Positions 24,415 through 33,079 of a DNA stretch of 64,000 bases are shown here, in pieces. Both the position numbers and the translations under genes were made by a program. The notes beneath the pieces were generated by a model. The model was not told where the DNA came from. It searched no databases and was given only the letters and a program-made list of their open reading frames with translations. Every line of letters starts with the position of its first letter. Position 1 is the first letter of the stretch. This DNA comes from Methanobrevibacter sp. (GTDB lineage Archaea > Methanobacteriota > Methanobacteria > Methanobacteriales > Methanobacteriaceae): positions 1 through 64,000 of the forward strand of contig NZ_JAGAXX010000009.1 of NCBI RefSeq assembly GCF_017940815.1, read 5' to 3'.

Positions 24415-26307
24415 TCACCTACCTGCCTCTAAAGCGCCATATTTACATACCTGTATACATACATTACATCCGTCACATTGAGCAGTGTCGATTGTAATTT
24501 TACCATTGATTTTTGAAATGGCAGGACATGCAAGTTCACTTACACATTTGTCACAGTTATTACAGTTTTTCTCAACAAAACTTACAGGAGGTTTTTTGGT
24601 TAAACCTTTAATTAATGTACATGGAGCTTTTGAAATGATAACTGCAGTATCGTTTCTTTCTAGTGCTTCTTTATAAGTTTTAATTACTTGTTCCAAGTTG
24701 AACGGATTGATTACACGCACATAGTCACATCCGCAAGCAAGAGCCAATTTACGAATGGAAACTTCAGGAGCCTCATCCCCCATTCCATCGATTGGAATTC
24801 CAGGGTTTGGCTGACCACCAGTCATTGCGGTGATTCTGTTGTCTAGAACAGTCAATACAAAGTTGTGCTTGTTGTGAACCGCATTGATTAATGGTGAAAC
24901 ACCACTGTGGAAGAATGTTGAGTCCCCAATGAAGCTCACGACCTTTTGGTCGGTAGCAACTGAGAATCCGCATCCGTCCCCTACGCTGGAACCCATTGAC
25001 AATAGGTAATCAGCAGCATTGTAAGGAGGGTTTATTCCTAATGTGTAACATCCAATATCTGATGCAAATACAACATCTGATGGTTTTAATCCTAATTCCT
25101 CAATTGCGAGATTTACACCGTAATACATTGCCCTATGAGGACATCCTGCACATAATACCGGTGCACGGGAAGGAATGTCCTCCTGTAATTTTTCCAAGCT
25201 TGAGGAGTAGTTGACTTCACTGTCCTGTTTGAAGTTCAATAATTTGTTCAATCCATCAGCCACAACATCAGAGTTGAATTCATGATACAATGGGAAAGTG
25301 CCATCCAATTTACCGTGAACGGTGACATCAAGCTTTTCAGCTCCCACAACAGCCAAGGTGTCCCTTTCTATGATTGGATCGACTTCCTCAACTATGAAAA
25401 CCTCATCCAAGTCAGACAAGAATTCAGCGACCTTATCTTTAGGGAAGGGATATGAGAATCCCAGTTTTAGGATGTTAATGTCCAAGTTGTTGAACTTGCA
25501 GACATCGTGGGCATAATTGTAAGCGCTGCTTGAAGAGATTATACCGTATTTCTTTTCGTCAGATAAACTAATTACTTGGTTAAATTCGGTTTTGTTGGTG
25601 ATTTCTTCAATCTTGTGAATCTTATCCCATAATCTTACGTGCATTTCTCCTGCAAATGCTGGAACAGGAACATATTTTGACGGATCCTTGTTGAAGTGAC
25701 CTCTTTTCCAGTGATCGTCACAATTTGATGAGTTGTCCTTGACTTCACCGAACTCAACTATTCCCCTCATGTGTGAAACACGGGTTGTGGTTCTGACGAT
25801 TACAGGTATCTTGAATTGTTCTGACAAGTCGAATGCATATTTTACCATGTCCTTAACTTCCTGACAGTTGGACGGTTCTAAAATAGGCATGTTTGCCAAT
25901 TTAGCATAATTACGAGTATCCTGTTCGTTCTGGGATGAAAAAAGTGAAGGGTCGTCAGCGGACAAGATAACCATTCCACCGTTTACGCCTGAATACGCAG
26001 TTGTCATGAAAGAGTCTGCAGATGCATTCAAACCTACATGCTTCATGAATGTGAATGATCTTAATCCTGAAACAGCACCTGTTGCTGCAACCTCCATAGC
26101 AACTTTCTCATTAGTTGAAAACTCAAAATAGATATTGGCATCCTTAGCCAATACAGATAAAATATTTCCAATTTCTGATGAAGGAGTTCCTGGATATGTA
26201 GCTGCAATAGAAACACCTGCCTCTATAACGCCTCTTACAGCAGCCTCATTACCTAGCAAAAACTGTTTTTCGCCAGAATCTCCTGTGACTAATTCTTTTA
26301 AATTCAT
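24415..26307 (-). CDS. iorA: Indolepyruvate ferredoxin oxidoreductase, alpha subunit
   Basis: 630 aa TPP enzyme. The N-terminal pyrimidine-binding domain has TYPGTPSSEIGN and FEFSTNEKVAMEVAATGA; the TPP-diphosphate region is DIGCYTLG...GSSVGDGCGFS...FIGDSTFFHSG...LDNRITAMTGGQPNPG; CAGCPHRAMYYG is the central Cys motif. The C-terminus is a ferredoxin domain with CNNCDKCVSELACP and CDGCNVCIQVCKYGAL, giving two [4Fe-4S] clusters. GAGGAG precedes the ATG. Operon iorA-iorB, convergent with paaK-ACT: together a complete route between aryl acids and aryl pyruvates. Confidence 0.94.
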   Translation of the reverse strand: MNLKELVTGDSGEKQFLLGNEAAVRGVIEAGVSIAATYPGTPSSEIGNILSVLAKDANIYFEFSTNEKVAMEVAATGAVSGLRSFTFMKHVGLNASADSFMTTAYSGVNGGMVILSADDPSLFSSQNEQDTRNYAKLANMPILEPSNCQEVKDMVKYAFDLSEQFKIPVIVRTTTRVSHMRGIVEFGEVKDNSSNCDDHWKRGHFNKDPSKYVPVPAFAGEMHVRLWDKIHKIEEITNKTEFNQVISLSDEKKYGIISSSSAYNYAHDVCKFNNLDINILKLGFSYPFPKDKVAEFLSDLDEVFIVEEVDPIIERDTLAVVGAEKLDVTVHGKLDGTFPLYHEFNSDVVADGLNKLLNFKQDSEVNYSSSLEKLQEDIPSRAPVLCAGCPHRAMYYGVNLAIEELGLKPSDVVFASDIGCYTLGINPPYNAADYLLSMGSSVGDGCGFSVATDQKVVSFIGDSTFFHSGVSPLINAVHNKHNFVLTVLDNRITAMTGGQPNPGIPIDGMGDEAPEVSIRKLALACGCDYVRVINPFNLEQVIKTYKEALERNDTAVIISKAPCTLIKGLTKKPPVSFVEKNCNNCDKCVSELACPAISKINGKITIDTAQCDGCNVCIQVCKYGALEAGR

Positions 26308-26425
26308 TATTTTCTCCTCAAAATCTAGTTAATACATATATAATATAATTATTTTAAACTTATTAAAATTATGTATTTATCCAATTTTAGTGAAAATTAA
26401 CATGAAAAAATATAAAAACATTTGA

Positions 26426-26529
26426 TTCAAGTTCCCATAAAACTTGAAAATATTTTCCAATAAATCATGAAAATTCTATTTTTGACTATATTAATAGTAA
26501 GTATAATATATTTGTTAGGATACAAATAT
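26426..26529 (+). promoter_or_regulatory. tfrB upstream region with two dyads
   Basis: Two inverted repeats lie in the divergent region between iorA and tfrB: TTCAAGTT/AACTTGAA (26426-26433, 26441-26448, 7-nt loop) and ATATTTGT/ACAAATAT (26508-26515, 26522-26529, 6-nt spacer). The second overlaps the TATA-like GTATAATATATTT at 26501-26513, so it is a candidate operator for tfrB. Confidence 0.4.
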
Positions 26530-26573
26530 TATATTATAATGTTTTACAAGCTAATAAAATTGGAGAGGAGAAA

Positions 26574-28049
26574 ATGATTAAGGTTTATGTGTCTAGATTT
26601 AATAGTGAAACAGACAGCGAACCTCATTTAGAGTGTTATGAAATTGAAAAAACCCCTCAAATGAAGGTTCTTGACGCACTTCAAGCTATTAATGACAAAT
26701 ATGATGCTGACATTAGCTTTAGAAGCTCATGTAGAGCAGGACAATGTGGTTCTTGCGGAATTTTATTTAAAGGAAATGGAGCTCTTGCATGTCAAAAAGA
26801 AATTAAGGATGGAGCGATTATTGAGCCTCTTAATTTCCCAGTGATTAAAGATTTGATAGTGGACAAATCTAGCATTGAGGCCAAGGTCAAAGACTTAGAG
26901 CTATCTCTTCAATGTGACCATAAATGCGAAGGCATTGATGAAAGCATAACCAAAGATGATACAGTCGATACCAAAAAGGTGAGAAGCTGTATCGAATGTT
27001 ATTCATGTCTTTCAACCTGTCCTGTTGTAAACATTGCAACAGAAGAGTTTGGAGGACCTTACCTAATGAGATACATCAGGAAATTTGAAACTGACCCTAG
27101 AGACAACTTTGACAGACTCAAGGAAGCATTGGATGATGGACTTTACAACTGCACCAGCTGTGGAAAATGTCTGGCGGTTTGTCCTAAAAACATCAACACA
27201 TTCGGTGATGCAATAGAAAAAATGAGAGCTATTGCAGTTGCAAACGGTTCAGGACCTCTCCCAGAACACGTTGCATTCAGAGAAAACATCGAAAAGAGTG
27301 GAAGATCTGTTAAAACCAACAAAACTCCATTCATTGATGAGGCAGTCAATGAAACAGGTTCCAAAATTGCATTCTTCACAGGATGTATGGTTGACTACAA
27401 GTTCCCTGAAATCGGACACACATTGGTTAAAGTACTTAAAGAGAACGGAATTGATATTGACGTACCTGAAGGACAGGTTTGTTGCGGTTCCCCATTATTA
27501 AGAACAGGTCAGACTGACATCGTCCAAAAGCTTGTTGATACAAATAAGGAAGTCTTCAAGGATTATGACACTGTCATTACAATCTGTTCAGGTTGCGGAT
27601 CCACACTGAAAAACAATCATCCAGAATATGGTTCCAAATTGAATGTTATGGACATCAGCGAGTTTCTAGAAGACAAGCTCGATACCGACAAGCTAAAAGA
27701 AGTTAAAATGAAAGTCACATATCACGACCCATGCCACTTAGGAAGAGGACAAGGAATTAAGGATGCGCCTAGAAACATAATTGAAAAGATTCCAGGTGTT
27801 GAATTTGAAGAGATGAAATATCCTTGTCAATGCTGCGGTGCAGGAGGAGGAATCAAATCCGGAAAGCCTGAAATCGCTATGGACTTGTCAAAATCAAAAG
27901 CAGAAATGATTAAAGACACAGGCGCAGATGCTGTGGTTACAATCTGCCCATTCTGTGAATTGAACTTACAAGACGGATTAGATGCAATTGGTTGTGAAGA
28001 TGTAAAATCAATGCACATTCTTGAATTATTGAATAAAGCTTATGAATAA
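26574..28049 (+). CDS. tfrB: CoM/CoB-dependent fumarate reductase subunit B (TfrB)
   Basis: 491 aa. Thiol:fumarate reductase oxidises CoM-SH and CoB-SH to the heterodisulfide while TfrA reduces fumarate to succinate for 2-oxoglutarate synthesis. Order of domains: plant-type [2Fe-2S] region (SSCRAGQCGSCGILF ... ALACQ), two [4Fe-4S] motifs (CIECYSCLSTCP and CTSCGKCLAVCP), then two CCG domains as in HdrB (QVCCGSPLLR, CSGCGST, PCQCCGAGGG, CPFCELN) for heterodisulfide chemistry. This SdhB-HdrB fusion is diagnostic of TfrB. TfrA is not adjacent, which is also the case in related genomes. GGAGAGGAG precedes the ATG. Confidence 0.93.
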   Translation: MIKVYVSRFNSETDSEPHLECYEIEKTPQMKVLDALQAINDKYDADISFRSSCRAGQCGSCGILFKGNGALACQKEIKDGAIIEPLNFPVIKDLIVDKSSIEAKVKDLELSLQCDHKCEGIDESITKDDTVDTKKVRSCIECYSCLSTCPVVNIATEEFGGPYLMRYIRKFETDPRDNFDRLKEALDDGLYNCTSCGKCLAVCPKNINTFGDAIEKMRAIAVANGSGPLPEHVAFRENIEKSGRSVKTNKTPFIDEAVNETGSKIAFFTGCMVDYKFPEIGHTLVKVLKENGIDIDVPEGQVCCGSPLLRTGQTDIVQKLVDTNKEVFKDYDTVITICSGCGSTLKNNHPEYGSKLNVMDISEFLEDKLDTDKLKEVKMKVTYHDPCHLGRGQGIKDAPRNIIEKIPGVEFEEMKYPCQCCGAGGGIKSGKPEIAMDLSKSKAEMIKDTGADAVVTICPFCELNLQDGLDAIGCEDVKSMHILELLNKAYE

Positions 28050-28058
28050 ATTAAGGAG

Positions 28059-28964
28059 TTGATTAAAATAGGAGGAGATGCTGCAGTAAGTGAACAGAAA
28101 GTGGTTGAGACAACCGCTATGAATTCACCTGAAAAAAAGGAAGAAAGTGAAAAGAAAGCAACTTCAACAAAAAAAGCAGCATCCAAAAAGCAATCCCGAG
28201 GAACTGCTAGAGCAAAACTTGTAAGAGAGCAAGAGGAAAAAGAGATTCTTCTCTTTAAGGAAAACATTTATGTTGTTTTTGTGGAATGTGAAACCCCTGG
28301 AAATGTAGGTTTTCTTGCAAGAACAATGGCAAACTTCGGGCTTAAGAATTTAGTTTTAATCAATCCTCCAAAATTAACAAATGACGCTTATTATCAAGCC
28401 ACACATGGGAAATACATCGTGGAAAACGCTATGATATACAAGACATTGGATGAATTCTACCAATCCCAAAGAATTGACTTCAAGGTCGCTTCAACAGGAA
28501 CTGTTGGCGGAAGCTACAACCTAGCTAGAATTCCAATAAAACCCGAAGAACTTGGAAAATCTTTGAACGTTTCCAACAAAATAGCCATATTGTTCGGAAG
28601 GGAAGGTGATGGGCTTTCAAACAAGGAAATAGGAGACTGCGACATTTGCGTATCCATTCCAACCGACCCAACTTACCCAATCATGAACATCTCTCATGCT
28701 GCGGCAATAATATTCTATGAACTATTCAAAAACAAGCATGAATTTGGTGCTGAAGGTTTAAATGAAAGTACCTCATTGGAAAAAGACTATCTGCTTAAGG
28801 ACATGAAAGATCTGATAGATAGTTTAGACATTCCGGACCATAAAAAAAGAAACGGAATGAAAACTTTCAACAATATCATCTCACGTGCATTCATAACAGG
28901 CAGAGAAGCACATACCCTTAAAGGAATATTAAGAAGATTAAAAAATAAACTTGGTGAACAATGA
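28059..28964 (+). CDS. TrmH/TrmJ-family RNA 2'-O-methyltransferase (SPOUT)
   Basis: SPOUT methylase of RNA ribose. The catalytic core starts near residue 70: YVVFVECETPGNVGFLARTMANFGLKNL, AILFGREGDGLSNKEIG, and PIMNISHAAAIIFYELF, the three SpoU motifs with knot. The ~65-residue Lys/Ala/Glu-rich N-terminal extension is unusual and probably disordered and RNA-binding. The start is unclear: the frame opens at TTG 28059, where AAGGAG touches it; GTG 28101 and ATG 28119 are alternatives, and GGAGGAG at 28071-28077 has no standard start at normal spacing. The extension may thus be shorter than written. It overlaps the next gene by 4 nt. Confidence 0.85.
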   Translation: MIKIGGDAAVSEQKVVETTAMNSPEKKEESEKKATSTKKAASKKQSRGTARAKLVREQEEKEILLFKENIYVVFVECETPGNVGFLARTMANFGLKNLVLINPPKLTNDAYYQATHGKYIVENAMIYKTLDEFYQSQRIDFKVASTGTVGGSYNLARIPIKPEELGKSLNVSNKIAILFGREGDGLSNKEIGDCDICVSIPTDPTYPIMNISHAAAIIFYELFKNKHEFGAEGLNESTSLEKDYLLKDMKDLIDSLDIPDHKKRNGMKTFNNIISRAFITGREAHTLKGILRRLKNKLGEQ

Positions 28965-29791
28965 GACGTATTAGCTTCGCAGACATTAGTATTTTTGTCC
29001 TAAAATATATTTTCAATTGGAGATTTTGGATAGCAGAAATCACTAAAAAATCAAAAGCATATAAAAAAATCGTTGATAAAATGCTATTTGAAGACGATGA
29101 AATCATTGTTATTCCAAATACAATAAATGTCAACAAAAAGATTGAATCAGAAGGATCTGAATTCCTGCCTACCCAAGTAATTAAGGACGTAATCAAACGT
29201 TGCGACGACATTGTTATCATGAATTCATGTTTATGCAGAACCTCAAACAATTGTGAAGACTATCCTAAAGACATCGGATGCATATTCCTTGGGCCCACTG
29301 CCAGAAAAATTCCAAAAAATATTGGTCATCTTGCAACTGTGGAAGAAGCATTGGAACAGGTTGACAGAGCCGATGCAGCAGGATTAAGCCATATTATTGG
29401 AAGAAATAAAATCGATACAGTTTGGATGAATATCAGGCCTGGAAAAGGATTGTTAACCATTTGCCACTGCTGCCCATGCTGCTGTTTGTGGAAAGTGTAC
29501 CCTAATCTTGATGATTCTATTAGCGACAAACTGGAAAAGCTTGACGGAATCAGTGTAAAGCTTAATGAAGACAATTGTAAAATGTGCAAAAAATGTTTAA
29601 ATGAAGTTTGCATGTTCCAGGCAATCGAATTGAAGGACAATAAGATTTCTATTGATTATGACAACTGTAAAGGCTGCGGCCTTTGTGTTAACGCATGCAA
29701 GTTTGATGCAATTACAATTGACTATACTGATGAAACCATTGACAATGTTGTCAATAGAATGGATAACTTACTAGAAATTAGAGAATTATAA
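28961..29791 (+). CDS. Iron-sulfur protein with ferredoxin tail, 276 aa
   Basis: The last ~75 residues form a ferredoxin domain: CKMCKKCLNEVCMFQAI (one extra residue and Met in place of Pro) and CKGCGLCVNACKFDAI. Upstream there are further Cys: NSCLCRT and a dense CHCCPCCCLWK patch near residue 168, suggesting an additional cluster or metal site. The first ~40 residues are aromatic/basic and might touch the membrane. I know such proteins only as uncharacterised methanogen electron carriers. The ATGA overlap with the RNA methylase indicates coupling. Confidence 0.75.
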   Translation: MRRISFADISIFVLKYIFNWRFWIAEITKKSKAYKKIVDKMLFEDDEIIVIPNTINVNKKIESEGSEFLPTQVIKDVIKRCDDIVIMNSCLCRTSNNCEDYPKDIGCIFLGPTARKIPKNIGHLATVEEALEQVDRADAAGLSHIIGRNKIDTVWMNIRPGKGLLTICHCCPCCCLWKVYPNLDDSISDKLEKLDGISVKLNEDNCKMCKKCLNEVCMFQAIELKDNKISIDYDNCKGCGLCVNACKFDAITIDYTDETIDNVVNRMDNLLEIREL

Positions 29792-29818
29792 CGTTTATTA
29801 ATTTATTTGTGTGAAAAA

Positions 29819-30403
29819 ATGGCAATATTAAGTGATAAAACTATAAGAGAATATTTAGAAGAAGGCAAAATTACTATTGACCCTCTTTTAGACGAAAAAC
29901 AAATTCAACCATCCTCAGTGGATATGAGACTGGGAGATGAGTTTAAAGTATTTAAAGTGATTAGGAAACCATATATCGACCCTAAAGATGAAGATGAAAT
30001 AGCATCATACATGGAATCGACAACAGTTGAAGAAGGCGAAGCATTCATCATACATCCAAACGAATTTGCCCTTGCTACCACATTGGAGTATGTTAAATTG
30101 CCTGATGATCTTGTTGCAAGAGTGGAAGGTCGTTCAAGTATGGGTCGTTTAGGTGTTACAATGCACGTTACTGCAGGTTTCATCGATCCAGGTTTTGAAG
30201 GAAGAATCACTTTGGAAATTTCCAACATAGGCGCAATGCCAGTTGCATTATATCCAGGTCAAAGAGTATGTCAAATCGTTTTTGAAACCATGACAACCCC
30301 TTCTGAATTGCCATATGGACACCCAGATAGAAATAGTAAATATATGGGACAAACTAGCCCAGAAAGTAGTAGAGTTAAATTAGATTACGAATTAAAAGAA
30401 TAA
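29819..30403 (+). CDS. dcd: dCTP deaminase (possibly bifunctional with dUTPase)
   Basis: 194 aa trimeric enzyme converting dCTP to dUTP, and in some methanogens on to dUMP. QPSSVDMRLGDEF, VEGRSSMGRLGVTMHVTAGFIDPGFEGRITLEISN with the catalytic Glu, and the C-terminal lid YMGQTSPESSR are all present. The bifunctional MJ0430 type cannot be separated from the monofunctional type by eye. The ATG at 29819 (MAILSDKTI) is the family start; an upstream GTG at 29807 lies in frame but lacks a ribosome binding site. Confidence 0.92.
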   Translation: MAILSDKTIREYLEEGKITIDPLLDEKQIQPSSVDMRLGDEFKVFKVIRKPYIDPKDEDEIASYMESTTVEEGEAFIIHPNEFALATTLEYVKLPDDLVARVEGRSSMGRLGVTMHVTAGFIDPGFEGRITLEISNIGAMPVALYPGQRVCQIVFETMTTPSELPYGHPDRNSKYMGQTSPESSRVKLDYELKE

Positions 30404-30418
30404 TAGGAGTTAATTTTT

Positions 30419-32113
30419 ATGAATCATGATAAAATGAGCAATATCAGTGCTAAAAGAGGATTCTTATGGCCTTCATTTGAAATCTACTCAGGAGTATCCG
30501 GATTTACAGATTACGGACCTCTTGGAGCAAGCCTTAAAAATAACATCATGCAAAAATGGAGAAAACAATATGTCTCCGGTGAAGGATTTTATGAAATTGA
30601 AGGCCCAACTGTAATGCCAAAAGAAGTCCTTAAAGCATCAGGACACGTTGACAACTTTACCGACCCAATGTGCAAATGTGAAGAATGTGGAGAAGTTTTC
30701 AGAGCAGACCACATCATTGAAGAAGTAATCGGCGAAGATGTGGAAAGCCTAGAAAATGAAGAGCTTGACCAAATAGTAATCGACAACAACATAGTATGTC
30801 CCGAATGTGGAGGCAAATTATCCAACATTTGGAATTACAACCTGATGTTTAAAACCGAAATAGGTGCTAAAGGGGATAAAGTGGGGTACATGAGACCTGA
30901 AACAGCTCAAGGAATATTCATCTTATTCAAAAGATTAGAAAGATTCTTTAGAGGAAAATTGCCATTTGGAGCTGTTCAACTTGGAAAAGCATACAGAAAT
31001 GAGATTTCCCCAAGACAAGGTGTAATCAGACTTCGTGAATTCACACAAGCAGAAGCTGAAATCTTCTTAAACCCTAAAGACAAAACCCATCCTAAATTCG
31101 CACAAATCGAAAATGTGATGTTACGCTTAAACTCACAGGAAGTTCAAGAAAACGACTTAGAACCTTTAGAAATCACTGCACGTGAAGCGCTAGACAAAGG
31201 CATTGTCGCTAATGAAATGTTAATTTACCAATTATACCTAGCACGTAAATTCTTGACTGAAATTGGAATTCCTGAAGATGTTTTAAGATTCAGACAACAC
31301 TTGAAAGGAGAAATGGCACACTACGCTCTTGATTGTTGGGACGTTGAAGTTAAAACAGACAAATACGGTTGGGTGGAAATCATCGGTATTGCAGACAGAG
31401 GAGATTACGACTTATCTTCACACTCAAAATTCAGTAATGATGAATTAACTGTATTTATGGAATATGATGAACCTAAAAAAGTTCAAAAAATTGTAGTTAA
31501 ACCTAACTTATCTAAATTCGGACCTATATTCAAAGGAGATTCACCTAAAGTCAAACAGGCTATTGAGGATGCTGATGTTGATGAAATCAAATCCGCAATT
31601 GAAGCTGATGGCAAATTCACTGTTGAATTGGATAAAGTTTACGAAGTAACTGAAGATTTACTCATCTTTGAAGATGTTGAAGAAGAAATAACCGGTGAAA
31701 AAATTATTCCTCACGTTATTGAACCATCATTCGGTATCGATCGTATAACCTATTCAGTATTGCTACACTCATTTACTGAAACCGAAGAAAAAGATTACTT
31801 CAAATTCAACAAATCCGTAGCGCCAGTGCAACTTGGAATTTTCCCTCTTGTCAACAAGGAAGGTCCACGTGAAATAGCTCAAGAATTAACCGAAACATTA
31901 AGAATGGCAGGTTTCACTGTTGAGTATGATGCTACAGGAACCATTGGTAAAAGATATGCTAGAGCAGATGAAATTGGTATTCCTCTTGCAATTACAGTAG
32001 ATTTTGATACATTAGAAGACAATCAGGTCACTGTTAGAGACAGAGATACAGAAGAACAGGAAAGAATTCCTATTTCTGATTTAAATGAATACCTTGAAAA
32101 ATATTATAAATGA
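30419..32113 (+). CDS. glyS: Glycyl-tRNA synthetase (class II, alpha2)
   Basis: 564 aa archaeal/eukaryal-type GlyRS charging tRNA-Gly. The N-terminus KRGFLWPSFEIYSGVSGFTDYGPLGA leads into the catalytic core; a zinc-binding insertion CKCEECGEVF...CPECGGKL is present; YRNEISPRQGVIRLREFTQAEAEIF is motif 2; EPSFGIDRITYSVL is motif 3; and the C-terminal anticodon-binding domain starts at VAPVQLGIFPLV. TAGGAGT before the ATG. Follows dcd by 15 nt and ends with a bidirectional hairpin. Confidence 0.95.
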   Translation: MNHDKMSNISAKRGFLWPSFEIYSGVSGFTDYGPLGASLKNNIMQKWRKQYVSGEGFYEIEGPTVMPKEVLKASGHVDNFTDPMCKCEECGEVFRADHIIEEVIGEDVESLENEELDQIVIDNNIVCPECGGKLSNIWNYNLMFKTEIGAKGDKVGYMRPETAQGIFILFKRLERFFRGKLPFGAVQLGKAYRNEISPRQGVIRLREFTQAEAEIFLNPKDKTHPKFAQIENVMLRLNSQEVQENDLEPLEITAREALDKGIVANEMLIYQLYLARKFLTEIGIPEDVLRFRQHLKGEMAHYALDCWDVEVKTDKYGWVEIIGIADRGDYDLSSHSKFSNDELTVFMEYDEPKKVQKIVVKPNLSKFGPIFKGDSPKVKQAIEDADVDEIKSAIEADGKFTVELDKVYEVTEDLLIFEDVEEEITGEKIIPHVIEPSFGIDRITYSVLLHSFTETEEKDYFKFNKSVAPVQLGIFPLVNKEGPREIAQELTETLRMAGFTVEYDATGTIGKRYARADEIGIPLAITVDFDTLEDNQVTVRDRDTEEQERIPISDLNEYLEKYYK

Positions 32114-32135
32114 GTATTAAACTCATTTATTTAAC
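32108..32135. terminator. Bidirectional hairpin between glyS and regulator
   Basis: AAATGAGT (32108-32115) pairs with ACTCATTT (32121-32128) around a 5-nt loop. T-rich sequence follows on the plus side and the hairpin also spans the stop codons of both converging genes. Confidence 0.55.
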
Positions 32136-32896
32136 TTTTTAAAATTTTTAACCAAATTATTGGCCCAATCAAGTGCATCTGGACTTGAGGACACCAATAT
32201 CCTATTTTTATCAAAACTATTATCATTTTTAAAGAATCCTAAAATCATTATTTCATGAGTCAACACCAATAAAAAGTTATTTTCGCCTAAAAATGAAGAA
32301 ATGTATTTGACATCGGAGTTCTCTTCATAAATATCAAGGATATTTCTGGAAACAATCATTTCAACAAATTTATCTCTGTCCATCAATTCATTTAGTTTCT
32401 GATTGAATCCCTCATAATAAACCGGCAGGACACAAACCACACAATCTGCTTCAGCAATTTTCTCCTCAATGAAATTGATAACCAAATCAACATTTACAGC
32501 AGTGGATTCCAATAATTCAGCACCATGAAGCAAATGGAACTCCAATACTGATTCAATGGGAATGTTATCAACTACATGCCCCTCAATAATGTTGAAAATA
32601 TCCTCCAATAAATTTACGACAACTGAAAGATTCAATACATTATTCATTTGCAATTTAATATAGTTGTCTAGGCAATACCTGTTAGATTTACGGTATACCA
32701 TTCCCCTAAGTTCCAAGCTATGAAGTGTACTGGACACAGTACTGTAATTCATTTTAGCTTCCACAGTCAATTCTTTCATAGTTTTTGGATTTTCATATAA
32801 CATATTTAGAATTTTTAACCTAACTATTGAATTAGATATGAATTTAACGTCTTCTGAGACTTGATCATATTGCATTACATACTCTTTAGTTTTCAA
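32123..32896 (-). CDS. Winged-HTH transcriptional regulator with DUF1724-like C-terminal domain
   Basis: 257 aa. Residues ~15-75 are a wHTH: RLKILNMLYENPKTMKELTVEAKMNYSTVSSTLHSLELRGMVYRK. The rest resembles the DUF1724 effector region common in methanogen regulators (ADCVVCVLPVYYEGFNQKLNELM ... NFLLVLTHEIMILGFF ... VSSSPDALDWANNLV). The regulated gene is not evident; the divergent TatD-like gene starts 180 bp away. The start is a TTG at 32896 after AGGTGGTTAT; an in-frame ATG lies 7 codons in. Upstream, TAGTATTACTTAGATAGTATT may be an autoregulatory site. Confidence 0.8.
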   Translation of the reverse strand: MKTKEYVMQYDQVSEDVKFISNSIVRLKILNMLYENPKTMKELTVEAKMNYSTVSSTLHSLELRGMVYRKSNRYCLDNYIKLQMNNVLNLSVVVNLLEDIFNIIEGHVVDNIPIESVLEFHLLHGAELLESTAVNVDLVINFIEEKIAEADCVVCVLPVYYEGFNQKLNELMDRDKFVEMIVSRNILDIYEENSDVKYISSFLGENNFLLVLTHEIMILGFFKNDNSFDKNRILVSSSPDALDWANNLVKNFKKLNK

Positions 32897-33079
32897 ATAA
32901 CCACCTATGTAGTATTACTTAGATAGTATTTCTTATTACTAAAAATATAAAATCTCTTGAAGTGAGAAAATGTGTCCAGTAGCACTTGCAAAATATTTAA
33001 TAGAGATGACAACATGAGGTATTTTTTTAAAATATGAGGAACATAATAACTTTAACTAAAAAAAAACAGCGTGAATGAA

